A stretch of 64,000 bases of DNA, from the NCBI RefSeq assembly GCF_042852765.1, contig NZ_AP031414.1, one strand, 5' to 3'. The first letter of the stretch is position 1. Every line of letters begins with the position of its first letter. Made by a program: the position numbers and the translations under genes. Positions 17,603-27,012 of this stretch are shown here, in pieces. Source of the stretch: Schaedlerella glycyrrhizinilytica_A (GTDB lineage: Bacteria > Bacillota > Clostridia > Lachnospirales > Lachnospiraceae). Below the pieces are notes generated by a model that ran no database searches, was not told where the DNA came from, and saw only the letters and a list, made by a program, of their open reading frames with translations.

Positions 17603-17864
17603 ATTGCAGATACAGGTTAATAAATCATCTGTGCAAGCTGTTGATGAGGCATATAGAAAACAAAAAGAAGCAGAAAAACAATTACAGTCATTAAAGTATC
17701 AAGCGGAACAGAATAGAAAGATAGCTGAGAAGGAAGTGCAAAAACTGAAAAAAAGAATAAAATTGCAATCAGAGAAAATAAACGAGATAAAATTTTTCTG
17801 TGGAATCGGATATATAGTGGCATTTGTACTTTCAGCTTGTCTTGTTAAGATGTGTTTCTTGTGA
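17154..17864 (+). CDS. Coiled-coil protein with C-terminal membrane anchor, overlapping the relaxase gene
   Basis: A 236-residue protein read in a different frame from the relaxase across 449 bases. AAGGAGG at 17138-17144, nine bases before the ATG, argues strongly that it is translated. Residues about 40-210 are a long heptad-patterned Glu/Lys/Gln-rich coiled coil. The last 25 residues (CGIGYIVAFVLSACLVKM) form a single membrane segment. This suggests a membrane-tethered rod, perhaps linking the relaxosome to the envelope. The family is not recognised and the function is inference. Confidence 0.8.
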   Translation: MNLIEITKGCEPKQNEQTEQMKSLPDITDKWKQLAKEQAASLELVTEERDELQARNQKMNEFIQKFQERTHKLKMEKQKLFFENHEMQDEIRKLNDEIHHLTTELSGTQKLNQSLQKNNDDLRNRNGLKSRSEQEQLEEEIKDVRDQNAKLQIQVNKSSVQAVDEAYRKQKEAEKQLQSLKYQAEQNRKIAEKEVQKLKKRIKLQSEKINEIKFFCGIGYIVAFVLSACLVKMCFL

Positions 17865-17994
17865 TTTTAAATGCGATATTTCAGAATTGAATTATGATTT
17901 TTGGTAGATTAGATTGTTTGAAACGCATTTTTGTGATATGATGATAAATACCATGTGAACAGATATTTCAAGCAAATAAGATTGAGGTGAAAAA

Positions 17995-18213
17995 ATGGCA
18001 GTTAGTTACAAGAAATTGTGGAAATTGTTAATTGATAAAGAAATGATGAAGAAAGATTTGCGTGCAATGACAGGAGTTAGTACAACAACGATGTCTCGAT
18101 TATCAAAAGATGAAAATGTAAGTACAGAGATTCTGTCAAAGATATGTTCTGCTTTGAATTGTGATGTGGGAGATATCATGGAATTTGTTCCTGATAAAAA
18201 AGAGGAGCAGTAA
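17995..18213 (+). CDS. Small XRE-family regulator preceding the BREX operon
   Basis: A 72-residue Cro/C1-type helix-turn-helix protein (TGVSTTTMSRLSKDENVSTEIL, split by residues typical of YozG/YdaS-like small regulators; CDVGDIMEFVPDK at the end). TGAGGTG precedes the ATG. It lies 14 bases upstream of brxA on the same strand and is probably co-transcribed, so it is a candidate BREX operon regulator. Different BREX loci use different regulators at this position; this one is not the larger BrxR type. Confidence 0.82.
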   Translation: MAVSYKKLWKLLIDKEMMKKDLRAMTGVSTTTMSRLSKDENVSTEILSKICSALNCDVGDIMEFVPDKKEEQ

Positions 18214-18227
18214 GGAGGTACGGGAAC

Positions 18228-18833
18228 ATGGATCATTCTTATCCTTATATTGCGTCTTTGACCAGAGAGCCGTTCCTTTTCTACGAAATGCGTTCTACCG
18301 CAAAGCTAATGGTAGAAGGAAATTCCGATGATGCAATTGTTAAAGAAATTGTAGAGCAGAATCTTTTCCAATATCCAACGGAAAAATCTATTACACGCAT
18401 GGCGAAAGCCTGCATCAAACGGCTTCATGCTCTGGAAGATGATTCTCTGGTTTCTGCGATTGCGTCACAACCAACAGATGTAGCAAAACAGATTTGTCTG
18501 TATGCGTTAATGAAGCAAAGCCGACTGGTCTGGGAATTTATGCTGACCGTCATTGGCGAGAAGTACAGATTAAGGGACACGTCTTTTGGTAAGATAGATT
18601 TGAATACATTTTTTATGCGCTTGCAGGAGCAGAATGATACCGTGGCTTCCTGGAGCGATACTACAATAACAAAGTTAAAACAGATTATTGCCAGAGTGCT
18701 TGTTGAAACAGAATATCTCGACAACCTCAAGGCAGATCATTTGAATCCAGTATGGCTGCATCCTGTTTTGGAGAATGCCATCAGAAGCAATGGCGATATG
18801 GCGATACTGCCAGCGTTTAATTGCTTTTCTTAG
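18228..18833 (+). CDS. brxA: BREX protein BrxA
   Basis: A 201-residue DUF1819 protein, the usual first gene of type 1 BREX. Known relatives are small helical DNA-binding proteins needed for, or supporting, phage exclusion. The N-terminal stretch SLTREPFLFYEMRSTAKL and the C-terminal AILPAFNCF fit the family. AAGGAGG lies just upstream. It is followed by brxB after 10 bases, so the operon is tight. Confidence 0.88.
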   Translation: MDHSYPYIASLTREPFLFYEMRSTAKLMVEGNSDDAIVKEIVEQNLFQYPTEKSITRMAKACIKRLHALEDDSLVSAIASQPTDVAKQICLYALMKQSRLVWEFMLTVIGEKYRLRDTSFGKIDLNTFFMRLQEQNDTVASWSDTTITKLKQIIARVLVETEYLDNLKADHLNPVWLHPVLENAIRSNGDMAILPAFNCFS

Positions 18834-18843
18834 GAGGTAGCCA

Positions 18844-19404
18844 ATGAGTGACATAAAAGAACGCCTGGACAAAGTTCGGGCATTGATTCAGGAACCGGAG
18901 TTCCTGGAAGGCAAAGGACTCAGCAATGAGGTGAATATCAGAATCTTCTGTTATGAACCGGAGAATGAAATGGTTGTCCGTCATTTTGTGAATCAGCTGG
19001 AAACTGATCAGTTCTTAGATTGCCATTTGATCGTTTGTAATTTATATAAAACATTTCTCTCTATCTGCGATGATATGGACATCACAGATGCGATTCCCGA
19101 TATGGAAGAAGCTGACGGAAGTGCTTATCTTCTGGAGCAGCTTAACTCCGCAATAGGTAATGGAGAGTTCATTGATAAAATCCAGTATGAGCCACACGAA
19201 CCGGGGGATGTGCTGATGCTGACAGGTGTGGGCGAGGTGTTCCCATTTATGAGAATCCATACGTTACTGGAAGCCTTGCAACCGTATTTTTCGGATGTTC
19301 CGATTTTGGTGATGTATCCGGGGGAGTTTGATGGTCGCCATGTAAAACTGTTCAACCGTTTGACACCAAATGATTATTACCGGGCATTCAATGTCATAGA
19401 TTAA
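18844..19404 (+). CDS. brxB: BREX protein BrxB
   Basis: A 186-residue DUF1788 protein. The C-terminal region (GVGEVFPFMRIHTLLEAL, then VPILVMYPGEFDG and FNRLTPNDYYRAF) is the most conserved part of BrxB. The protein is required in characterised BREX systems, but its biochemical activity is not settled. Located between brxA and brxC with short gaps. Confidence 0.9.
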   Translation: MSDIKERLDKVRALIQEPEFLEGKGLSNEVNIRIFCYEPENEMVVRHFVNQLETDQFLDCHLIVCNLYKTFLSICDDMDITDAIPDMEEADGSAYLLEQLNSAIGNGEFIDKIQYEPHEPGDVLMLTGVGEVFPFMRIHTLLEALQPYFSDVPILVMYPGEFDGRHVKLFNRLTPNDYYRAFNVID

Positions 19405-19417
19405 GGGGGATAAAGCC

Positions 19418-22400
19418 ATGATGATTCGAGATATGTTTGCGGATGACATCAACCGCAAAATCAATGGTGTAATTAAAGTAGATCAGGCTGCTGATGATGT
19501 AATCGAGCAGGAGTTAAATGAATATGTCATTACCAGAGAATTGAAGAAACACTTCATCACTTTCTTCAACTATTATGGAGATGCCTTTGACCAGCCTACG
19601 GCTGATATGGGGGTTTGGATTTCTGGTTTCTTTGGAAGTGGTAAATCTCACTTTCTGAAAATGCTTTCCTACCTTCTGGAAAATAAAGAGGTAAAAGGTA
19701 TTCGGAGTGTAGAACGTTTTCGTAAAAAGTTTGAGGACGATCCGGCAACCTTTATGCTGATTGACCGTGCTACAAAGGGAACAACGGAGACAATTCTGTT
19801 TAATATTGATATTGAGGGATTCAGCAATAAAGATAAGACAGCTGTACTTCGTGTTTTTGCGAAGATGTTCTATAACCATCTGGGATTTTACGGAGAAAAT
19901 CTGAAAGTTGCCATGATGGAGCGTTATATCGACCAGCAGGGAAAAACGGAGGAGTTCCGCAGAGTTTTTGAAGAAAAGAAAGGCAAGTCCTGGATGGAAA
20001 TGCGCCGTGCCTTTGCATTCAATGGAAAGTTTATTATTCCGACTTTAATGGAAGTTCTGGATATGAGTGAGGACGATGCCAAGGCATGGTTCAATGATAA
20101 AACTGCAACAGAAATATCTATTGCTCAGCTTGTGGAAGATATGAAAGCCTATGTGGATACTAAACCAGCGAACTTCCGTCTGCTGTTTATGATCGACGAA
20201 GTTGGTCAGTATGTCGGCACAGACACCGATATGCTTTTGAACCTCCAGTCTTTGATAGAAAAAATCGGAAGTGAGTGTGAAGGAAAGATTTGGGTGATCT
20301 GCACCGGACAGGAAGCGATTGATGAAATCATCAAAGTTCGTGCCGATGAGTTCTCCCGTATTCAGGCTCGTTTTAAGACAAGACTGAGTTTATCATCTTC
20401 CTCTGTGGATGAAGTCATCCAGAAACGTATTCTGAAAAAGAAACCAGAAGCAGCTAAAAATCTGGAAGATGTTTATGAGCAGAATGATTCTGTTCTTCGT
20501 AACCTGTTCAGCTTTAGCGGTTCCATTCTGGATATTAAAGGTTATTCCGGCCCAAGGGAATTTACCGAGAACTTCCCGTTCGTGCCGTATCAGTTTATCA
20601 TCATGCAGAAGGTATTTGCTGAAATCCGGAAACATGGAAATTCCGGTAAGCACCTGTCTGGTGGTGAGCGTTCCATGCTGTCCGGTTTCCAGGAAGCTGC
20701 ACAGAAAATTCAGGAGAAGGATGAATACGCACTTGTTCCATTCTTCCGTTTTTATGATACCGTACATACTTTTCTGGATGGTTCAATCCGTCGTGTAATT
20801 GAGCGTTGTCAGAAAGCAGCCGACAACGGCGATGGCATCGAACAGCAGGATGTGGATGTGCTGAAACTTCTGTACTTGATTCGATATATTGATGATATTC
20901 CTTCTAATTTGGACAATATCGTTATCCTTATGGCAGACGATATTCGTGTAGATAAGATTATCATGCGTGAAGCTGTCCGTGGATGCCTTGACCGTCTGAT
21001 GAGCCAGAACTATATTGGCAGAACTGGCGATACTTATAATTTCCTGACCGATGAGGAACAGGACATTCAGCGAGAAATCCGGGATACCAATGTGGATACC
21101 GCTTCTATCGTGGAGCGTATTGCTCAGATGATTTACGGTGATATTTTCACAACTAAGAAGTTCCGTTATGGAAAATATGACTTTGCCTTCGACCAGATGG
21201 TAGATGGTATTACTGTTGGTGTGGCAACAGGCGGTATGCGTCTGCGTTTCCTGACCGTTGCTACCGATGCTATTGAAAAAACGGATTATCGTCTGATGGC
21301 AGAATCCAAAGGCAACGAAGCAATCGTAGTTCTGGCGGATACGCCTTACTATGAATCTCTGGAATCTGCTATGAAGATTCGCAAGTATGTAAAGCAGAGA
21401 AATGTAAGCCAGCTTCCAAAAACTGTGCAGAAAATCATCAGTGACCAGCAAGACGAAGCCGGAAAATATGAGCTGAGTGCCATGAGCGAATTGCAAAATG
21501 CCATTGAAGGGGCGCAGTTCTATGTAGATGGTGAGCATTTGGAAATCAAAGCCGGAAATGCCAAGAGCAAGATTGACCAGTCTCTTGAATATCTGGTTGC
21601 TCATGTATATAGCAAGCTCGACCTGATTACAGATAATGCAGGCAGTGATGCAGATATTATTGCGATTCTGACAGGTGCGGTAACAGCACTTCCGGGCATG
21701 GAACCGAACCGTGATGCTGCTTCTGCTATGGAAGAATATCTGGAAATGCAGGATGCGAAAAAGCTGCCGACTTCTATGGCAGATGTGCAAAGCAAATACA
21801 GTGCGATTCCGTATGGCTGGAAAGAAATCGACATTGCTGCGGTTGCGGCACAGCTGATTTATTCCCAGAAAGTAACCATCAAGTACGCAGGCAATACCAT
21901 TCAGCCGGATGACCCGAAACTACCGGATATGCTCCGCAAAAAGAGTGAGATCGGTAAGACTTCTATCAGTAAGCGTAAAACCATTTCCGCAACGATGATG
22001 CGTGATGTGAAATCAATGCTCCGGGATTATTTCGATGTTATGGATGTACCGGATGATGAAGATGGTCTGATTCGCTTTGTGACTGAGAAATTCAGTGAAC
22101 AGCGTGATTACTATGCTTCTCTGGATGCCCGTTATGATGGACATAAATACCCGGATCGTGCATTGGTGCAGGAAGCCATTCATCTGATGGATGATGTACT
22201 TTCTCAGAAGAAAGACAATATTGCCCTGATTGAGTGTGTGCTGAAAAAAGAGGATGCTCTTTTCGATAATAAAGAAGCCATGAGCAACGGCATTGAAAAC
22301 TTCTTCAAGACCCAGGTAACAGTATTCGACCAGGCAGTGCAGTTTGAAAAATCTCTGCACGACGATCTTGACCGAATTGCAGAAAATGAGGAAGCACATA

Positions 22401-22966
22401 AGGCACTGAATACCATTCGTTTGATTACGATGGTTCAGACCGGAAGCAAGTTTAACTATAACCGGATTCGTGAACTGAATCCGTTGATGGATACGGTTCG
22501 TACCGCCCATGACAAGATGCTGGAAGAAAAACGTGCCGAGGTTCTGGAAACGGTCCGTCAGTGTATGGAAGCAACCCACACTGCCGCAAACGGCGATTCC
22601 AAAGCATCCCATCTGATTGAAAAATCAGACAAATATTTCAGTCAGTGTAAGGAGAAAATCGCAGAATTAAAGAGCCTTGCCCTTCTGGATGCCATGTTCC
22701 TGCCGATGTGCCAGTATAAGGATGATACCGTCAGCAATATCGAGTCTGTTCTGGCTCCGCCTGCACCGAAGCCGCCAGTACAGCCAACACAGCCGGGAAA
22801 AGAAGCTGCTCCGGCAAAGAAAAAGGTTGTCCGTGCCTATAACCGTCAGGTTGTATTCCAGGCAAAGACTTTACAGACGGATGCGGATATTGATGATTAT
22901 GTAGAAAAGATTCGTTCTCAGCTGAAACAGTTGCTGAAGAATTGCGACGAGATCAAGCTGAATTAA
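19418..22966 (+). CDS. brxC: BREX ATPase BrxC
   Basis: A 1182-residue P-loop ATPase, full length for BrxC/PglY. Walker A is GFFGSGKS at residues 70-77, followed by HFLKML; Walker B is LLFMIDEVGQY near residue 255. BrxC is essential for phage exclusion and is thought to power target recognition or block phage replication with PglX and PglZ. The C-terminus has a proline/alanine-rich linker (APPAPKPPVQP) before a short conserved tail. It is intact and in frame, and lies 10 bases upstream of pglX. Confidence 0.96.
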   Translation: MMIRDMFADDINRKINGVIKVDQAADDVIEQELNEYVITRELKKHFITFFNYYGDAFDQPTADMGVWISGFFGSGKSHFLKMLSYLLENKEVKGIRSVERFRKKFEDDPATFMLIDRATKGTTETILFNIDIEGFSNKDKTAVLRVFAKMFYNHLGFYGENLKVAMMERYIDQQGKTEEFRRVFEEKKGKSWMEMRRAFAFNGKFIIPTLMEVLDMSEDDAKAWFNDKTATEISIAQLVEDMKAYVDTKPANFRLLFMIDEVGQYVGTDTDMLLNLQSLIEKIGSECEGKIWVICTGQEAIDEIIKVRADEFSRIQARFKTRLSLSSSSVDEVIQKRILKKKPEAAKNLEDVYEQNDSVLRNLFSFSGSILDIKGYSGPREFTENFPFVPYQFIIMQKVFAEIRKHGNSGKHLSGGERSMLSGFQEAAQKIQEKDEYALVPFFRFYDTVHTFLDGSIRRVIERCQKAADNGDGIEQQDVDVLKLLYLIRYIDDIPSNLDNIVILMADDIRVDKIIMREAVRGCLDRLMSQNYIGRTGDTYNFLTDEEQDIQREIRDTNVDTASIVERIAQMIYGDIFTTKKFRYGKYDFAFDQMVDGITVGVATGGMRLRFLTVATDAIEKTDYRLMAESKGNEAIVVLADTPYYESLESAMKIRKYVKQRNVSQLPKTVQKIISDQQDEAGKYELSAMSELQNAIEGAQFYVDGEHLEIKAGNAKSKIDQSLEYLVAHVYSKLDLITDNAGSDADIIAILTGAVTALPGMEPNRDAASAMEEYLEMQDAKKLPTSMADVQSKYSAIPYGWKEIDIAAVAAQLIYSQKVTIKYAGNTIQPDDPKLPDMLRKKSEIGKTSISKRKTISATMMRDVKSMLRDYFDVMDVPDDEDGLIRFVTEKFSEQRDYYASLDARYDGHKYPDRALVQEAIHLMDDVLSQKKDNIALIECVLKKEDALFDNKEAMSNGIENFFKTQVTVFDQAVQFEKSLHDDLDRIAENEEAHKALNTIRLITMVQTGSKFNYNRIRELNPLMDTVRTAHDKMLEEKRAEVLETVRQCMEATHTAANGDSKASHLIEKSDKYFSQCKEKIAELKSLALLDAMFLPMCQYKDDTVSNIESVLAPPAPKPPVQPTQPGKEAAPAKKKVVRAYNRQVVFQAKTLQTDADIDDYVEKIRSQLKQLLKNCDEIKLN

Positions 22967-22976
22967 GGAGACGAGT

Positions 22977-25900
22977 ATGGATAAGAATGCGATTAAAAAA
23001 TTTGCTGTCTGGGCAAGAACAGAGCTGATCGCCCGTGTTTCCCTGAAAGGTGTGGAATACGGTATCACAGAGGACAACATTGAGGATGCCAATGCGGACA
23101 GTGTTGGCGGAAAAGTCCTCACTGCCAATGAAAAGAAACAGCGTCAGGCTCTGATTGCCGAGATTAACGATAAAGGATATAAGCAGGTCATGGAAGAGGT
23201 TGCCTATACTTGGTTCAATCGCTTCTCTGCTCTGCGATTCATGGAAGTAAACGGTTATCTTCCTTCCCATGTGCGTGTATTCACGGATGAGGAAAACAAC
23301 TTTAAGCCGCAGATTATAGCCGAAGCCATTCATCTGGAGTTGGATGGACTTAATATGGAAAAGGTCTATGAACTGAAAGATGCCGAAAAGACCGAAGAAC
23401 TGTATAAATATCTGCTGATCGTGCAGTGCAACGCCTTGAATAAGATTCTGCCGGGAATGTTCCAGAAGATTGCGGATTACACCGAGCTTCTTCTGCCGGA
23501 CAATCTGCTCCGTGAAGGCAGTGTCATTCAGCAGATGATAGAGCTGATACCGGAGGATGATTGGAAGGATGCTGTCCAGATTATCGGCTGGCTGTATCAG
23601 TATTATATTGCTGAACCAAAAGATAAGCTCATAAATGAAAGAAAGCAGTATAAGGATGAAGACGTACCTTTTGTTACTCAACTATTTACTTCAGATTGGA
23701 TTGTTCGTTATATGGTAGAGAATAGTCTTGGTCGTCTATGGATTGAGGGACACCCGGATATTAAGGAGCAATTTTTGCCGACTGAGGAAGAACAGTCTGC
23801 CTATATTGCTGGAAATCGTGATTCGGAAGATACCAAATGGCACTACTATATGGAAGAAACTAAACAGGATAAGTCGGTGCAAGCTCAGAAGGCCGAGATT
23901 CGTAAGGAATATGCCACACTGACGCCGGAACAGCTGAAAGCGATTGACCCTTGTTCTGGTTCTGGGCATATTCTTGCGTATATGTTCGATGTGCTGATGA
24001 AGATTTATGAATCCTATGGATATACCTCTCGTGAGGCAGTAGCAAGTATAGTAGAAAACAATCTTTATGGACTGGATATTGATAATCGTGCAGTGCAGAT
24101 GGCTTACTTTGCGATAATGATGAAAGCCCGTCAATATGACCGGCGATTTTTCAGTCGCGGTATTCAGCCACATGTGTATGCTATTGTAGAGAGCAATCAT
24201 ATAGATAAATTTACAGTAGATTATTTTTGTAATGGAGATATGAAGCTCATAGCGGCTATGGATACTATTATCAGCGAACTGCGTGATGCAAAAGAATATG
24301 GTTCTATTTTGACTATAACACCACAGGATTGGTCTGCATTGTATGATCGTTTTGCAGAGATTATGGAAGATATAAATATGTCTCGTGAGACTGCATTGAG
24401 AGAGTTATTACCATTGATTCAGGTGGCAGAAACAATGTCACAAAAGTATTATGTAGTCGTAACTAATCCTCCATATATGAGTGCTACGTATATGCCCGCA
24501 AATTTGAAAAAGTTTGTTCAAACACAATATGCAGATTTTAAAAACGATTTATTTTCTGTATTTACAAGAAGAATTTTTGAATATGTTGAAGTGAATGGAC
24601 AAATTGGATTATTGATGCCCTATGTGTGGATGTTTATAGCTTCATATGAAAAAATGCGTGAATATATAAATAGTAATGCCAATATAACATCTCTGGTACA
24701 GTTAGAATACAATGCATTTGAGGCTGCGTGTGTACCAGTGGCAGCATTGACTCTTTGCAAAACTAGGATTAGAACTTATGGAGAGTATATTAAATTATCA
24801 GATTTTAAGGGGATTGACAGCCAAGCACTTAAAACTTTAGAAGCTATTCTTGATGCAAAGTGTGGATATAGATTTACATCTATACAATCTGACTTTTGTA
24901 AAATTCCTGGTGCACCTATGGCGTATTGGGTAAGTGAAAGTTTTATAAAAACATTTGAGAATGAAACATTATATAAATATTCTATATCTCCGAGTCAAAA
25001 TGTAACGGGTAATAATAGAAAATATGTTAGAAAATTTTGGGAATTGATTAAAGATAATATTGGAGGACCAGATAATTGGATTTTTTATTGCAAGGGTGGT
25101 GGATATAGAAAATGGTGGGGAAATCTTGAAGATGTTGTTAATTGGACGCCGGAAGCAAGAAATATATATCAATATGGTGATGGAAAACATGCATCTCAAA
25201 TAATAAATAAAGACTATTGGTATCGAGAAGGCATAACATGGGGATTGATTTCTTCAGCATTGCCTAGCTTTCGTGTTATGCCACAAGGTGCAACATACGA
25301 TAAGGGTGGATCAACGATAATAGTTGATAAAAATGTTTTTTATTTTTCTTTAGCATTGTTGAATTCCAAAGTGTATTTATCAATAGCAATAATGCTAAAT
25401 CCTACATTGAATTTTCAGGTTAAAGATGTAAGAACGACACCACTTGTATTAAAGTGTATAAATGAAGTTAATCAAGTAACAAAAAATAATATAATGCTTT
25501 CAAAAAGTGATTGGGATTCCTTTGAAACATCATGGGACTTCCAGCATCATCCACTGATTTGCAAAGTTTCCACCATCGCTGAAGCCTTTGACCAGTGGCA
25601 GGCTGAATGTGATGAACGTTTTAACCAGCTGAAAGCCAACGAGGAAGAACTGAACCGTATTTTCATTGATATTTATGGTTTGCAGGAAGAACTGACACCG
25701 GAGGTTGAGGATAAGGATGTCACTGTCCGCAGGGCTGACCTTGGTAGAGATATTCGGTCTTTTATTTCCTATGCAGTTGGTTGTATGTTTGGTCGTTATT
25801 CTATTTACAAAGATGGTTTAATTTTTGCTGGTGAACCGTACTCCTTGCGAGCTTTTGTTGATAAGATGAATGAGCGTCCAAATACAATACCTGAAGCAGA

Positions 25901-26534
25901 AATTAACAGAGCTTATTATCATGAAGGTGTTTCTATTTCTGAAATGTTTGCTCCAGATGTGGACAATATTATCCCAATCTGTGATGATGAATACTTTGAG
26001 GATGATATTGCTGGTTTGTTCGTGAAGTTCGTGAAAACCGTTTACGGTGCAGATACGCTGGATAAAAATTTGAAATTCATTGCCGATGCTCTGGGAGGCA
26101 AAGGTCAGCCGAAGGATGTGATTCGGAACTATTTCCTGAATGATTTTTATAAAGATCATTGCAAGATTTATCAGAAACGCCCGATTTATTGGTTATTTGA
26201 CAGTGGTAAGAAAAACGGCTTTAAGGCCCTGATTTATATGCACCGCTATCAGCCGGACACCATTGCCCGTATTCGTACCGATTATGTGCATGAACAGCAG
26301 GCTCGTTATCGTACTGCTATTGCTGATCTGGAACAGCGTATTGCAAATGCTTCCACTGGTGAGCGTGTGAAGCTGAATAAAAAGCTGACCACCTTACAAG
26401 CACAGGATACTGAGATCAGAACCTATGAGGAAAAAATTCATCACCTTGCCGACCAGATGATTTCTATTGATCTGGACGATGGCGTGAAGAAGAATTATGC
26501 AATTTTTCAAGATGTGTTGGCTAAAATAAAGTAA
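22977..26534 (+). CDS. pglX: BREX adenine-specific DNA methyltransferase PglX
   Basis: A 1185-residue methyltransferase that marks host DNA at a non-palindromic site so BREX can tell self from phage. Motif I is DPCSGSGHILAY near residue 324 and motif IV is NPPY at residues 497-500, the N6-adenine pattern. The stretch from roughly 24,180 to 25,510, covering motif IV and the likely target-recognition region, is visibly more AT-rich than the gene ends, consistent with exchange of the specificity part. No inverted repeats for phase variation were seen. The reading frame is intact. Confidence 0.95.
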   Translation: MDKNAIKKFAVWARTELIARVSLKGVEYGITEDNIEDANADSVGGKVLTANEKKQRQALIAEINDKGYKQVMEEVAYTWFNRFSALRFMEVNGYLPSHVRVFTDEENNFKPQIIAEAIHLELDGLNMEKVYELKDAEKTEELYKYLLIVQCNALNKILPGMFQKIADYTELLLPDNLLREGSVIQQMIELIPEDDWKDAVQIIGWLYQYYIAEPKDKLINERKQYKDEDVPFVTQLFTSDWIVRYMVENSLGRLWIEGHPDIKEQFLPTEEEQSAYIAGNRDSEDTKWHYYMEETKQDKSVQAQKAEIRKEYATLTPEQLKAIDPCSGSGHILAYMFDVLMKIYESYGYTSREAVASIVENNLYGLDIDNRAVQMAYFAIMMKARQYDRRFFSRGIQPHVYAIVESNHIDKFTVDYFCNGDMKLIAAMDTIISELRDAKEYGSILTITPQDWSALYDRFAEIMEDINMSRETALRELLPLIQVAETMSQKYYVVVTNPPYMSATYMPANLKKFVQTQYADFKNDLFSVFTRRIFEYVEVNGQIGLLMPYVWMFIASYEKMREYINSNANITSLVQLEYNAFEAACVPVAALTLCKTRIRTYGEYIKLSDFKGIDSQALKTLEAILDAKCGYRFTSIQSDFCKIPGAPMAYWVSESFIKTFENETLYKYSISPSQNVTGNNRKYVRKFWELIKDNIGGPDNWIFYCKGGGYRKWWGNLEDVVNWTPEARNIYQYGDGKHASQIINKDYWYREGITWGLISSALPSFRVMPQGATYDKGGSTIIVDKNVFYFSLALLNSKVYLSIAIMLNPTLNFQVKDVRTTPLVLKCINEVNQVTKNNIMLSKSDWDSFETSWDFQHHPLICKVSTIAEAFDQWQAECDERFNQLKANEEELNRIFIDIYGLQEELTPEVEDKDVTVRRADLGRDIRSFISYAVGCMFGRYSIYKDGLIFAGEPYSLRAFVDKMNERPNTIPEAEINRAYYHEGVSISEMFAPDVDNIIPICDDEYFEDDIAGLFVKFVKTVYGADTLDKNLKFIADALGGKGQPKDVIRNYFLNDFYKDHCKIYQKRPIYWLFDSGKKNGFKALIYMHRYQPDTIARIRTDYVHEQQARYRTAIADLEQRIANASTGERVKLNKKLTTLQAQDTEIRTYEEKIHHLADQMISIDLDDGVKKNYAIFQDVLAKIK

Positions 26535-26550
26535 GTAATGGGGGAGCAAT

Positions 26551-27012
26551 ATGAGTGATGAAATCAATATGACGATTCCTATTCCTACAGATGATGATGG
26601 TTATGTTCTTTTGCAATGCGAACAATGTGGCACATATTTTAAGGCAACTCCTTCTGATTTGGAGGATGACGGGGTGCTTCATATATTTTGTCCAAGTTGT
26701 GGCTTAATAAGCGAAAACTATGTTACTGAGGATGTACTTGAACTTGCCATGAAAATGGTGACGAATGCTGTCAATGATATGATTTATAATGAATTCAAAA
26801 AAATGGAACGGCATAGCAAAAAAGGAATCATTACATTCAAGGCTGGAAAACGTCCGAAGCATGAAAATGAAGATCCTATTCGTTCAGGAATAGAAGCAAT
26901 GGAAATTTGTGATTTTCCATGTTGCAAACGTACTGCAAAAATTAAACCATTATTAAAAATGACGGGTGCATATTGCCCGTTTTGTGGGGTGAAAAATTAT
27001 GAAATTGAATAG
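26551..27012 (+). CDS. Zinc-ribbon protein inserted in the BREX operon
   Basis: A 153-residue protein with two cysteine clusters: CEQCGTYF...CPSCG near residues 23-51, and CDFPCCKR...CPFCG near the C-terminus. Each could bind zinc. There are no catalytic motifs or membrane segments. It overlaps the next gene by 14 bases, so the pair is probably co-translated. It is not a standard BREX component. I do not recognise the family; a role as sensor or adaptor for its partner is speculation from gene order. Confidence 0.72.
   Translation: MSDEINMTIPIPTDDDGYVLLQCEQCGTYFKATPSDLEDDGVLHIFCPSCGLISENYVTEDVLELAMKMVTNAVNDMIYNEFKKMERHSKKGIITFKAGKRPKHENEDPIRSGIEAMEICDFPCCKRTAKIKPLLKMTGAYCPFCGVKNYEIE

Noticed and set aside
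20783..21790. 335-codon minus-strand frame inside brxC
   Set aside because: It is a shadow of the intact BrxC frame with a His/Cys/Ile-rich composition typical of antisense translation.
22977..26534. Phase-variable pglX with inverted repeats or a homopolymer switch
   Set aside because: No paired inverted repeats, second partial copy or long homopolymer tract was found in or around the gene.
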